Source of the DNA: Ampelocalamus luodianensis
Taxonomy: Eukaryota > Streptophyta > Magnoliopsida > Poales > Poaceae
DNA: 64,000 nucleotides
Direction of reading: 5' to 3'
NCBI GenBank assembly: GCA_036346255.1
Contig: CM070640.1
Span: 36,885,238 to 36,949,237, forward strand
In this document: positions 1 through 11,655 of the stretch, one piece after another
How the letters are laid out: each line of letters opens with the position of its first letter
Position numbering within the stretch: position 1 is the first letter of the stretch
Notes under the pieces: generated by a model
Database searches by the model: none
The model's input: the letters and a program-made list of their open reading frames with translations, nothing else
What the model was told of the DNA's origin: nothing
Translations under genes and position numbers: made by a program

Positions 1-2561
1 CTGCCGTTCCGGCTAGCCAAAGCACCTTCTTCCCGGACTGATCGCGTCACGCCGCGTCCCTCACAGCCACCATGAAAACCCCTCAAGACATTTTGGGTCT
101 TAACCACCGGAGTGCCGCGCACCTGCCTCCTTCTCCAAGTCCACCTGCAACCGCCTCCACCATTGCCGCCGTTGATTCGAAGAGCCCCAGCTCGATTCCT
201 TCCCCTATGAGTGTCCCATGAACTCCCTCAACCATCCCCGACCACTCATTGGTGCTCTCTTTCTCCGCAGTGCCGCCTCCACATTGACCCGGCCTCACCG
301 CCGTCGGCACGCGTCATCAGATCGCCTCGGTGCTTCTCCGACCCCTTCGACACGCTCCGGGTACCCGGCCAGTGCTCGTGCTCCTTCCATTCTTCTTCCT
401 TTTCCCCTCCGGCGTCGCCGCCCGTTTCTCCTCCTCGGCTCCGGCCGCCGCACTTAGTCGCCTGGCCACCACAATCCACCTCTGGCGGTACTACCACCGC
501 CCATAGGACCACCATGCCGACCCGGTTCCATTTTCCCTAACCCCAGCCATCGCCACCGCCCACTCCCTCGCTGGCGACAAGGCATGCCCGAGCCGCCTCC
601 AGCCTTGCCCTGTTTCTCCTGTACTCCTCTCTCTATGTTTGTATGTCTCTGTGCGTGTGGTTGCATGTCTCTGTGCGTGTGGTTGCGCTCGTAGGCCTTG
701 AGGTGTGAGTCCGCGCCGCGCAGGCCGTCGACGGCCACCGGGCACACCTGCTTGAGCACGTCCTTGGCCTCCCGCACGCACCTGATGTAATTGTTCATAT
801 TTTTGTAAATGTTCAGAAATCGGTGTGGAATTGATGTTTATGTTTGACCGGATGTGGATGATCCATGGAGATATTGTAATTAAGTAGAGAAGTATAATTT
901 GTTCAGAGATGTCCAGCAAATGCATGTGTTCTAAGTGATGCTTGTGTTGGAAAGTTGCTGCTGGAGGCAAGCGAGTGAGGGCATCCGAGTCTTTTTCAAA
1001 AAAAATTCTCTCCCTTAGGCCTGGAAATGATATAATAATCGTCTTAGTGTCTTATGACAAAATTACACATTTTTCGGTGTCTTCTAGCTGTACCACGGTT
1101 TTTCAGTGTCCGTTGGCAAAGGTGAACAATGGGCAGTGTCCTGTAGCCAATTATCCCTTTTGTTTTCCCCTTATCGGTGTATCGGGTAATTATTTTTTTT
1201 AAAAAAATGTAACTATTTTTTGATACTTCTCGATACATATCAGTGACGTATCCGTACCCGATACGTATCGGGATACTGGTACTCGGCATGCCAGCCGCAT
1301 CGGTGCTCACGGCTGTGAGCCATGGCTGAAGCAGAAAAATACCCAACATGTACAGCGATACAAGGCATACAGATAACATACAGATTTGGAAATATAGTGC
1401 TTTTGGAAGGATACAATAGGGTCATGGCTATACTATAATTCTATTGGTTTGACATTTGATTCTCTACGAATGAGGATAAGCCTCGATTAAAAATGCATCT
1501 AACCGAGTTCAAAAATATTATAACGATGGGGTGATTTTCATGCTAAGTAGGCATGTATAAAATACAAATCACAATATCTACTGTCGGTTCAAATACAACC
1601 AAACCAAGTCTAGTGATGCTTGCACAATTCCATGAGTTAGCAATACAGCAGCAGTGTAATTCTAAGGACTAAGATGCACGTACACAGACACTGCTAAACT
1701 AGAATAAAAGTATAAAACCCTAAATATTCTAAGATCAAACGAACAAACATATAAATACCAAATATTTGCGTCAAGAGAGTGCTAGATTGCGTCTAAGTAA
1801 AGGTACAGGGGAAAAAAGAAATAAAGTTTACCTCCGAGCTGTCCAGTGCCGAGGTGGGGGAGGAGGGCGAGCCGGCGAGGCTTCCATAGGAGAAAATGCC
1901 GGCGGGAGAGCGGCGGCGACGGCACGAGGAGGCGGAGGGCTCAACAAGAAGGCGGCGGCAACGACTTGTCGAGTGGAGATAGTGTGGATGTGATAGGTTT
2001 TGTACATAGGCTGGACCACATGTGGCCTAATTGGGCCGAAATAGTGGCGGTATGAATTGGGCCAGGCCCAGTAGAGTTGGACAAGCGTTTCTGTTCATAG
2101 GTTTTTTTAGGAGGGATAGGAATAGGATTCCCAATTTGAACATGCAACATTGTAAACCATTAATCTGGTGGATGTGATGTTTGCAGATGTATATGTACTT
2201 ATTTGAATGCTTCAATGCGCAACTATACACATTGACTTTGAAATGGCCGATATGGATCCTCTGTGTTGAAGAAGTCAATATAGAGGATTTATAGTATATA
2301 GACATAGAGGCGATCTCCACTGTCCGATAAAAAAAATCAAAGGTCGAGATTAAGTCCTATGGTGTTTTTCTCACTATCGCAACAATATTGCGGTAAGCAT
2401 TGTTCACTCTCTCACAAACACTGTCCGTATGGTGGACCTCTGTAGTACTGCAAAGGATCTAAATCCTAGCTTAACTCGTTTGCAAAGGCCGATAAGTTCA
2501 GTTAAGCATCCTACATTGCAGATGACTCAGATACGCACCATTTGCCATCCATAGCGCCTTT
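1..2561. other. Gene-poor left edge with a possible gene fragment
   Basis: No complete gene is visible here. On the minus strand about 660-800 encodes a gene-like peptide (VREAKDVLKQVCPVAVDGLR and about 15 more residues) that follows a CAG acceptor-like site, and 1889-1832 could be a first exon (MEASPARPPPPPRHW) ending at a GTAAAC donor. I recognise neither, and I cannot show they belong to one gene. Positions 646-686 hold a 22-bp tandem duplication in which TCTCTGTGCGTGTGGTTG occurs twice. The part from 1000 to 1320 has degenerate repeated GATACGTATCGG-type words and looks like old repeat DNA. The remainder is AT-rich and featureless. Confidence 0.25.
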
Positions 2562-3439
2562 GATTTTTTTTAAAATAATGTAATTTTTTAAAAAATTTAC
2601 AAAACTGGGTAGTCGTCCAAAAAAATTACAAAATTATGTCCCTATCGCCATTTTAATTAGCGACAGGGACACTGCCCCCCTTTAGAATACCGTACTATTT
2701 CTAAGAATTTTTAAATATATTAAATGAGCTAAAAAAATTACGATATTTTTTGTGAGGCCTCCCGACACAGTTTACTTAATTGTGTAATTTTTTCATAAAT
2801 TTATCCATGATGAAATTTTCTCTAAAATTAATTTAAATATACTGTTTGTAGGGATTTCTAAATATATAAAATGAGCTCAAAAAATTATGTTTTTTTTAAG
2901 ATTCCTTACATAGTGGACTTGATTGTGTAATGTTTTTAGAATTTTATATGTTCTGAAATTATCTCCAAAAACACCATGATATACTCTAGGTAAAAGACAC
3001 TCATTCATACGTGGGAGTATGTCATGGTGTTTTTTTGAGATAATTTTATAACATATAAAATTCTAAAAAAATTACACAATCAATTCTACTATGTAAGGAG
3101 CCTTTAAAAAAATAATAATTATTGGAGTTCATTTTATATATTTAGAAATTCCTATAAACCGTATGCTTAGATGAATTTTAGAGAAAAATTCAAAATAGAT
3201 AAAATTATAGAAAAATTACACATGCAAGTAAACCATGTTGGGAGGCTCCAAAAAAAATCATAATTTTTTGAGCTCATTTGGTGAATTAAAAAAATATTTA
3301 AAAAAGTACTGTATTCTGAGGGGAACTGTATCCCTGTCGGCAATTGAAATGGTGATGACAGAGACCTAGTTTTGTAATTTTTTTGGACGACTAACTAGTT
3401 TGTAATTTTTTTAAAAAATAATATTGTTTTAAAAAAATC
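2562..3439. mobile_element. Foldback (giant hairpin) MITE
   Basis: The left half is an imperfect reverse complement of the right half, with the axis near 3000. For example, GTAGTCGTCC at about 2612 pairs with GGACGACTAACTAG at about 3385. The block at 2880-3000 pairs with 3010-3130, both containing the ACACCATGA / TCATGGTGT words. The ends both read GATTTTTTT/AAAAAAATC. Flanks TAGCGCCT (left) and TAGCGGCCT (right) look like a target duplication of about 9 bp with one indel, which would fit a Mutator-type mobiliser. There is no ORF. The arms are about 430 bp each, so a transcript would fold into a long hairpin. Confidence 0.6.
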
Positions 3440-3727
3440 CTAGCGGCCTGGACGATGAAGAAATTTTAATTGTTTTAAAAGAGAAAGGAAAGGAAAACCC
3501 AAATCTTCTTTAGGTGTTTTCATTTTTTAAAAACAAAGTAGGAATTACACATAAAATCGCCCATTTTTTTGCTATGTGGAAAAGGAGCAGTGAAGGGGAA
3601 AAGACTAAAAGAGTCGGTGGCAGACTGGCAGTCTTCGCTTTTCAGTTCCTGCGGCCAAAAGGGCACGGTCGGGTCAGAGTTTGAATCAGGCGGACACGTT
3701 TGCGCTTCGCCCCCTGCCCATTCGAAA

Positions 3728-3737
3728 ATATTTATAC
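3728..3737 (+). promoter_or_regulatory. TATA-like box of the RopGAP gene
   Basis: ATATTTATAC lies about 360 bp upstream of the RopGAP start codon, just before a pyrimidine-rich stretch (about 3740-3790) where transcription would begin. This placement is inferred. Confidence 0.4.
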
Positions 3738-3776
3738 TTCAGTCCACTCCTCCTCCCCGTCATTAATGCTTCTGCT

Positions 3777-4020
3777 TCTCTCTCTCTGAGCTCAGCTAGT
3801 CAGCTGCCTCCACGGATTAGAGAGAGAGAAGAAGAGAAGACCACTGCTTCCTTTAAGGGAGAGGGGGAGAGAGAGGATTTTTTTGGTGCGATTCCAGCTT
3901 CCGAGAAGAAGAGAGAGAAGCTTCGATCCGTGTGTTCGTGGCGATTTTTTGAAGTGTCCAAGAAGGAGAGGAGGAGCTGGTGTGGCGAGTCCAAGAAGGA
4001 GAGAGAGAGAGAGAGGGGGG
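3777..4020 (+). repeat. CT/GA-rich 5' leader of the RopGAP gene
   Basis: This part of the leader is built from CT runs and then many GAGA runs (GAGAGAGAGAAGAAGAG and similar). GA-rich leaders are common in grass genes and can bind BPC/GAGA-binding factors; that role is inferred. The long proline-rich reading frames on the opposite strand here are a by-product of this composition. Confidence 0.5.
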
Positions 4021-4094
4021 GGTGGGGGGCAACGTCCATGTCCGCGATCTCGGTTGCTGCGTGAGGAGGGTGTGAAGGAACCGCGTGGGGGAGG

Positions 4095-6670
4095 ATGACG
4101 GGGGTGGTGGTGGTTTCGACGGGATGCAAGGGCGGCGGCGGAGGGGACGGGGGAATCGTGGGTAAGAGGAGGGGAGGCGAGGGCGAGGAGGAGCGGGAGC
4201 GGCAGCAGCTGTCGGTGCTGGCGCTGCTGCTCGCGGCCGTGCGGAGGTCGGTGGTGGCTTGCCGGGTGGAGCGGGAGCCGGAACGCGGCGTCGCCGGCGG
4301 CGGGTGGGGTGAGGAGGAGGATGCGGCGGCTGCGGCGCTGGGGGAGATGGAGATTGGGTGGCCGACCGACGTCCGCCACGTCGCGCACGTCACCTTCGAC
4401 CGCTTCCACGGCTTCCTCGGCCTCCCCGTCGAGTTCGAGGTCGAGATGCCCTGCCGCGTCCCCAGCGCCAGGTGAGCCCACCGCCACCATTTCTTCTTTC
4501 ACCCTTCCATAAGATTGGTGAAGCTTCTCTGTGGAAAAGCTTTGATTTTTAAGATGATACTTTGTGATTTTGAGATGGTTGGTTGGTTGTGAATTGTCCC
4601 AAAGGTTGAACATTTTGGGTGAAGAAAATCTGTGGAGGCTGCTGATTTTGACCACAATTTTGAGCAGTTCTTGAGTTCTTGGCTGCTTGGTTGGTTGTTT
4701 GGTGAGGGATCTAAGAAACGAGGATGATGTTCTATTGTCCTTGTTGTTATGATTGCTTCACCTGTTTAAGCAACTTCAATTCCTGAGCGATAGATCTGGG
4801 AATGTGGCAGGGGTTTCAGTCTGTTTTAATTCGATTGTCTCGCTAAGTGGGTACCATTAATAGCTCCCCTTTTAAAAACCAAGATTTCAACTGAAGCAGG
4901 TTAAAAAAAAGATTTTAACTGAAGCAAAATGTTACTAAGTGATTATTTAGCTTGCAGTCGTTGCACTACCAAGTTGTAGATGTAGGATTCAGCAATGGGA
5001 TGGTAGGAGAACTCCATTTGTGAAACTGTAATTAAGACATGTGATTTGTTAGTGAATTGTGGTACTTCTTTGCTCCATAATGTTTGTCATCAATTTCGAT
5101 TTTGCCCTATGCTTTCTGCAAGATTCAGTTTGCACACTGGAATTTGTAACCCAATGGCTAATTTGATATCCAATCAGTTAGTGAGTACATTGTAACAGAG
5201 CCAAGGCAGCCAACTGAATGTTTGAAACTTATGAACTTGATTTTACCCCAGGTTCATTATTTAAACTTACTACGTATGATTCAAGCTGCTCAATCTTTTT
5301 TCCCTGCAGCGCGAGTGTGTTTGGTGTCTCAGCTGAATCAATGCAGTGCACTTACGACGGCAAGGGCAACTCGGTCCCCACGATACTGCTGCTCATGCAG
5401 GAAAGGCTGTATGCTCAGGGAGGCCTAAAGGTGGGGTACTGGGGTGGTCATCCATCATATAAAGATAACCCTTTTGATTGTATTTGTAGTGAAGTGAAAA
5501 TGGAGCTGCTCATGCTGAGGATTGCATTTTCAGGCTGAAGGGGTCTTTCGCATTAATCCGGAGAATGACCAAGAGGAGCATGTGAGGGACCAGCTGAACA
5601 AAGGAGTTGTTCCTGAGGACATTGATGTTCACTGCTTGGCAAGCCTGATTAAGGTACATTTATCATCCTATCACTATCAGAATACGACACAATCATGAAA
5701 GTGTGCTCCTGCTATGATGCTATTCACTTCCTGCTATCAAAAGTTCAAGATCAAACAAAGACTGTCAGTTTTACTAAAGAAAAGAATTAAAACTTACATG
5801 CATTTGGTCAGGCATGGTTTAGGGAACTTCCAGAAGGTGTACTCGATAGCCTCTCCCCTGAGCAAGTGCTGCAAAGCAATTCAGAAGAAGAATTCCTGGA
5901 GCTTGTGAGACTATTGCGCCCCACTCAGGCGGCTCTCCTCCATTGGGCCGTTGAGCTAATGGCTGATGTCGTCGAAGAGGAGGAACTGAACAAAATGAAC
6001 GCTAGAAACATAGCCATGGTGTTTGCCCCCAACATGACTCAGGTAATCTCCATTTTAGTATTGTTGCAAGGTAGCAGGTGATCTGTACTTTCAGTACCTC
6101 CCTGACAAAAAATGTGAGCAATTGGCAAATTGTCAATTACTTCAGCTAAGATTTACCCTTTTGTTCTCTTGCTAGATGTCAGATCCTTTGACAGCCCTAA
6201 TGCATGCTGTCCAAGTCATGAACTTTCTCAAGACATTGATCTTGAGGACGCTTCGAGAGCGTGATGACGCAGCTACTGGAGATTACACGCCATACTCATC
6301 TCCAACATCTTCCAGTCAGCATTATGATGCCGAATACTATGGAAGCGAGCGAGACATGGACAGAAGCTGTGAACTGAGTGATATGCATAGCCAAATTAAC
6401 AAGTCCGGGGGACAGGTGGATTATCTCGTGCGGTACAATACCTGTTTCGACAGTGAACAAGAAGGTGATGATTCCCTGAGTGAAGTCGAAGAAGGGTTCT
6501 TGAATAGGCTCGAATGCCATCTTGAAGATGACAGACTGGAGGAAAGCGCAAGAAAACAGGGCGAAATAAGCTCAGAGATGATGGCCATGAAGGATGTTCA
6601 TCCTGAGCTGAAAGTTGAAACCGAAACAGTGGAGAACATACAAAAGGAAGAAGATGCAGAGCTGAAATGA
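4095..6670 (+). CDS. Rho-of-plants GTPase-activating protein with CRIB domain (RopGAP)
   Basis: The protein speeds GTP hydrolysis on ROP GTPases and so switches off polarity and cytoskeleton signalling at the plasma membrane. Exons are 4095-4471, 5310-5430, 5534-5653, 5812-6042 and 6176-6670. All introns are GT-AG and phases join cleanly to 447 aa. A CRIB motif (IGWPTDVRHVAHVTFDRFHG, about residues 87-106) precedes the RhoGAP domain (about 126-310). The arginine finger lies in GVFRINP (R172), and the conserved NARNIAMVFAPNMT motif is present. The C-terminus is acidic, with ESAR-type and glutamate-rich stretches, as in plant RopGAPs. The start is the first ATG after the GA-rich leader. The gene is convergent with the VIN3-like gene, with 703 bp between stop codons. 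CRIB-before-GAP order is diagnostic of plant RopGAPs, so the family call is firm; the exact orthologue is not. Confidence 0.93.
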
Positions 6671-7373
6671 TCAAAATCCTGTATTTTATTCCAGCTAGAT
6701 CTTGTTATTTAGATTCTACTGGATCGTTTTGTCAACAACTGGTTGAGATATGGCCATGTGGGTCATTCATGTCTGCCCTAGGACATTAATTTATGGAAAT
6801 GATCATTAGTGTGTATGTCTATGTCAATGTTACTTTTCGTATGTCTAGTCTCCTGTTATCTGGTCATCTGGTGTTAGTGTATGCCAATGTTACTATTTGT
6901 ATGTCTAGTCTCCTGTTATCTTGTGTGTTTTTCTTTTTTTCATCTGCGAGTTAATATGTAATTCTCCATCGACTGCCAAGAGAAGATGGTAACCAGTTAT
7001 TAGCAGTATGATGGTATCAGTAACAGGACAATGGATTTCCACCGACTTGTTCGTTTGCGTATGAAATTGTGAATACGTTGCTGAACAAATAACTATATCT
7101 CTGACATTTTTGTTGCAATGAAAATATGCAACTCATTTGTAATAAATCAGATAAGAACATTTCCCCCCAGTTAGTCGGATACAGACATCAATAATTCAAT
7201 ATATCATCATGGCAGACCTCCAAGCACAACATCATCAAACTAACTACATATACATTTATCAGTAGTTAAAAATAGCATTACAACAAAGTGGAAAACTGTG
7301 ATCCCAAGGTTACTTTTCCCCTTGTAAGAATATTATATTATTAGATAGCAATTTCAGTTTTCACCTATCTGGA
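6671..7373. other. Convergent intergenic region (shared 3' ends)
   Basis: This 703-bp AT-rich gap separates the stop codons of two convergent genes and must contain both 3' UTRs. An imperfect tandem duplication (about 6808-6921, TATGTCTAGTCTCCTGTTAT in each copy) is the only structure I see. Confidence 0.6.
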
Positions 7374-10300
7374 TTAATGCCATAACTTAGTACAGAAACC
7401 AGTTCTTGGCCTCTTGCTGGCAACAATTTCTTCAAAGGAATCCAAAAGCTGCCCTGCCAAACTACTGGGCTCATCAAGGAGGGTGCGGATAAAGGTGAAC
7501 ACAACCCTCCGCTCCTGCTCTGTCGATCTCAAGCTAAACCAGGTTAAAAATTTCATTCTGAAATCTTTCTCAATGTGGCCAGAACATTCCAACCATCGTA
7601 TAACCTTCACACAGTACTCATAGTTATCATCTAACTGACCAAACCTAAGGGAGAAGTGCCTCTGTGAACCAATTACCAAATTGCTGTCATCAGCACAGGT
7701 CTCCTGCTCCAAGTCTGAAGTCTGTTTCCGACTTTGTGATCGGGATTCCATGGCCGGTACCTCCCCAACATGCCCCTCGGCACAAGTCTCAGAATCACCA
7801 CAACCATTTGACTTTCTCAATCCATTCTTTCCTGAACTACAGCCATTCTCGTTCTGGAAGCATTCTGTTGGCATGACTATCTCTGCGTTTAGGTCTGGGA
7901 CTGAGGTTTCATTAAGATCTAGTTTGCGGGAAACAACATGTGCAACTTGATCCTTATCTGGTATCGCTGAATCACTCTGACCGCAGGAATCTTCAATCTC
8001 GTCTTTACAGAACTCATTGCGACAACCATTCTCCTCAGCCCATGCTTTCCGCAAGACTTTACCCAACTGGCGCACCTTGAAGCCAGGCGACCTGTCATGT
8101 GGACTCTTGCCATCTCTCTTGGCAGTAGATGAACAACCTTCTGCACCATGCTCTATGTTCTTGTGAATGATCTCCTTACTCCTGGTAAAACACTTAGACT
8201 CGGAGTGGCCAAGTTCACCATCCTCAGTAAATGAAATGATCCGAAAGGCATACTCTGTGCAGGGCTGCAGATTGGAAATCAGAATCCTTCTTTTGTCTTT
8301 GGGGAAAATAGCAGGCTCCCTAGTGGAAGGCGGTTCTCTGCTATTCCAGTACCAGAGTTTGTAGCCTTTGATAGCATGGTATTGTGAGGAAGCAGTTTCT
8401 TTCAGAACAAGCACTAATGATGAAGCTGTTATTTCTTCAAATCTAAACCTGCAGGCAGCAGGAAGTGTATCTGCACCATGGAAAAAAATCACAAGATTTG
8501 TAAAATTGTTATTTCCACATTGAACCCACTAATAAGCGGTAAAATTTACAAGATTGATATCAATTACCAATTTTGTTAGTTTCTGCTTGAGAACTTGACC
8601 TCAGCCACTCATCTGCCTTCTCAATCGCTAGAGAGCAAAGTTTCTGCACATCAGCAGCAACAGGTAGCCGGCCCACAATGCCACGAGCCATCTTGGAAGA
8701 CATACCATCAAGGGGGCCAACCTCAGTTTCCAGCTTCGCCTTTGCATCCTCTACAATCTGATGCAATTCTTTAAAACGAGTTGTGCCATCCAAAAGTCTA
8801 TGACTGAGGTATATGCGAGAACAAAGAATATCAACCCGACGAGCATCTTTGGCAACCGCTAGCTGCCTTTTCCAGCACCTGGTCAGATTAATTCAAAGGC
8901 ACCATAAGGTATCAAAACTATAAAGAAAATTTACAAAGGAAAAAAAATGAGAACAAGGGTTAACCATAACAGAGCTCTTGTACAATAAGGTAACAAATAG
9001 ACAACATCATGATTAGAAGTGGCTAGATGGGCCGTGCCACCCGGGCCAGCCCGAAGCACGGGACTGTTAGCCCAGCCTGTGCACGACACGCTCCGACACT
9101 GTGCAAAGGCCGGACCAGCACGGGCTGACCAGGCGTGGTGTGCTTGGGTCGGCACCCGGCCCGGCCCAGGAACGGCACAGAGGCGGCGGCGGCGGAGCCG
9201 GCAAGGAAGGAGGCGGAGGTGGCGCCATGGACGGCAGAGGCGGTGACTGCAAGGACGGCGGAGCCGGCCGGCGCGGCGGCAGCCGGGCTTATCGTGCCCG
9301 GCCCGAGATGTCGGCGTACCATGCTTGGGTCGGCACCCCAGCCCACGGGCCGGCACGATTAGTTAGCCGGGGCGGGTAGCCCATTTAGACACCGCTAATC
9401 ATGATACTCTAAGTAACTACAGCTATGTATGCTTCAACAAAATTCAACAAAAGCCAATCATACAAAGGTACAGATCAGCTAGTAAAAAAGAAGATGAAAT
9501 CAGCATTAACTGATAAAATCAGCAAATGTAGAAAAAATAAAGATTCGTGTAGAATGATTACTTATAAGCAAATGATACCTAGGAAGTAACAGAGCTCATG
9601 TACAAACAATAGGTAACAAATAGACAACATCATGATTAGAGGTGGCTAGATGGGTCGTGCCACCCGGCCCAGCCCGAAGCACGAGACTGTTGGCCCAGCA
9701 TGTGCACGACACGCTCCGACATTGTGCACAGGCCGGACCGGCACGGGCCGACCAGGCGTGTCGTGCTTGGGTCAGCACCCAGCCCAGGAACGGCATGGAG
9801 GCGGCGACGGCGACGGCGACAGAGCCAACAAGGAAGGAGGCGGAGGCGGTGCCATGGCCAGCGGAGGCGGCGACGAAGGAGCTAGCCGGCACGGCGGCGG
9901 CCAGCTTATCGTGCTCGGCACTGTAGTCGACTCGGCCCAAGATGCCGACATACTATGCTTGGGCCAGCACCCCGGCCCACGGGCCGGACGTGCCAGCCGG
10001 GCAGCCCACTTGGACACCACTAATCATGATACTCTAAGTAACTACAGCTATGTATGCTTCAACAAAATCCAATCATACAAAGGTCCAGATCAACTAGTAA
10101 AAAAGAAGATGAAATCAGCATTAGCTGATAAAATCAGCAACTGCAACATAAGAAAAAGTAAAATGTAGAAAAAATAAAGATTCGTGTAGAATGATTACTT
10201 ATAAGCAAATGATACCTAGGAACATGACCATATAGAAAATAAATATTAATGTCTAAGTTAGATGCAAAATCACTCACCCAAGTATTCCAATAACCTTTCC

Positions 10301-11655
10301 GCACGCAGCACAGCAATAGTTACCATCCAGCTGCATAGATTGGCCGAGATCGAGGCACCCTGCCTTTCGGCGCTGGAGTGCACACTCAATGTGGCAGGAT
10401 GACTCACAGCAATCCCTATCACCAGTCTCTGATGAGCAGACCAGCCAAAGGCTAGGATCTTTGTTGTCATCGAAAAGATGACAAATACAACACGAACACC
10501 TCTTACAAAATGTATTATCTGAGGTCAACACAGCTTTGCAGGCTGAATTTTTGCATATCCATGTGGTAGGAGTCTTTGCATCTTGAGATATTTCATTCCC
10601 ACGTAGTTGAATAGGATGGTCCCCCTTTCTTGGCTGCTTTCTGAGAGCCTGGCTACCAGTGAGGCTTGAGTTATTGTTGTTATTTGAGGAGAGTTTCTTG
10701 GGATCATTGTTCTTGCACCTCTTTATGGTTGCTGCTCTCGGTATTTCTTCCACTGATTTGCATTTTGAAATGCCAGATTGTTTCTTTTCTTCTGTATTAA
10801 CACTAGCATCATTTGACTCTTGTTCTGGCAAAGAAGTCAATGGTTCTTGGGCATTTTCTGAAACAGTGTTGCTGCCATCAGCATGTCTATTTGCTTCAGG
10901 TGCGCTCACATCACTAGAAGCATGTAAAGCTAGCATAGCAAAAGACAAAAGCACAAAAAGGAAAAAAATGTCCATTAGTATAAACAGAAAACAGCATAAC
11001 TTATCAACAAGAACATGGCTCAAGCTCAGACAATAGTCACCCCACCCCAAACCCTATTCAAAGACAATGGACATACTTTAGGCCATGTGGAAGGAAATTT
11101 CAACATGACCTCGTCAAAAAAGGAAAAATAAAGCGGCAGTCATCTTCAATGAACCGATAGTTCTACTCGAAGATGTTTATGCTACCATAGCATCAGCCAG
11201 CGCAGAATTAGTTCTAGAGAATGCAGTTACACTTGTTGTTTGCACACTTCAATAAGCAATAAGTATTACCCCACGTGCAGATTAAATCAAGAAAGGTGGG
11301 TAAGCAACTTTGACCGAATTATTTTTACCATTTCAGCACAGCAATTACTAACAAGAATGCATCCATGCTTGCCTAATAAATAAAAATATTGATAGATAGA
11401 TAAATCAATAAGCGGCTATTAGTTAGTAGTACTAGTTTATGGTAATAGGCACCCCGACGACGCGCCCGCACCATGGGGTCGCAGCAGAGGAGCCACCCAC
11501 CCGCTGAGATCGATCTTGCGGGGTAAGAGCCGGATCGAGCCATGGATGGATGGATTTGATTGCTCGCATCAAAGGAAAGATTCTCGCGGAACAAATCCGA
11601 GCGAGGTAGGCTTACCAGCAGCGAATCCGGACGGATCTCCTCCGCTCGACGCCAT
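7374..11655 (-). CDS. VIL: VIN3-like protein (PHD finger, fibronectin III, VID domain)
   Basis: VIN3/VIL proteins work with Polycomb repressive complex 2 to silence target loci, including flowering-time genes, in the nucleus. Exons on the minus strand are 11655-11616, 10929-10278, 8878-8568 and 8470-7374. Phases join to 699 aa. The short first exon encodes MASSGGDPSGFAA and ends at a GTAAGC donor. The Cys/His-rich PHD region spans about residues 137-224 (WICKNSACK... CSCCICHLFDD... CCESSCHIECAL). A fibronectin III domain lies at about 336-430 (YKLWYWNSREPPS, LQPCTEYAFRI). The C-terminal VID domain (YEYCVKVIRWLECSGHI..., about 615-699) mediates VIL-VIL pairing. The linker between FNIII and VID is low in conserved motifs. 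Intron 2 carries a tandemly duplicated hAT element. Family certain; which grass VIL paralogue it is, I cannot tell. Confidence 0.92.
9014..9397. mobile_element. Non-autonomous hAT element, copy 1
   Basis: The 384-bp element runs from TAGAAGTGGC to GACACCGCTA, imperfect terminal inverted repeats of hAT type. An 8-bp target duplication ATCATGAT lies at 9006-9013 and 9398-9405. The interior is GC-rich and full of GGCACGGGCC-type words. Long reading frames across it are compositional, with no transposase similarity. Confidence 0.8.
9637..10022. mobile_element. Non-autonomous hAT element, copy 2
   Basis: This 386-bp element runs from TAGAGGTGGC to GACACCACTA with the same ATCATGAT duplication (9629-9636, 10023-10030). 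Its ends match each other better than those of copy 1. Identical flanks show it came from the same insertion event by tandem duplication. Confidence 0.8.

Larger units (their letters stand above)
8967..10222. repeat. Tandem segmental duplication in VIL intron 2
   Basis: Two consecutive units, about 8967-9586 and 9587-10222, share the flank AACAGAGCTC...TAGACAACATCATGAT on the left and ACTCTAAGTAACTACAGC...GATACCTAGGAA on the right. Each contains one copy of the same hAT element. The shared flanks mean the duplication copied intron DNA as well as the transposon. Confidence 0.85.

Noticed and set aside
3792..4655. A 287-codon proline/arginine-rich frame on the minus strand
   Set aside because: It overlaps the GA-rich leader and first exon of the RopGAP gene on the opposite strand; composition alone keeps it open.
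9019..9379. Long overlapping frames on both strands near 9.0-9.9 kb
   Set aside because: They are produced by GC-rich hAT elements inside a VIL intron and have no recognisable domain.
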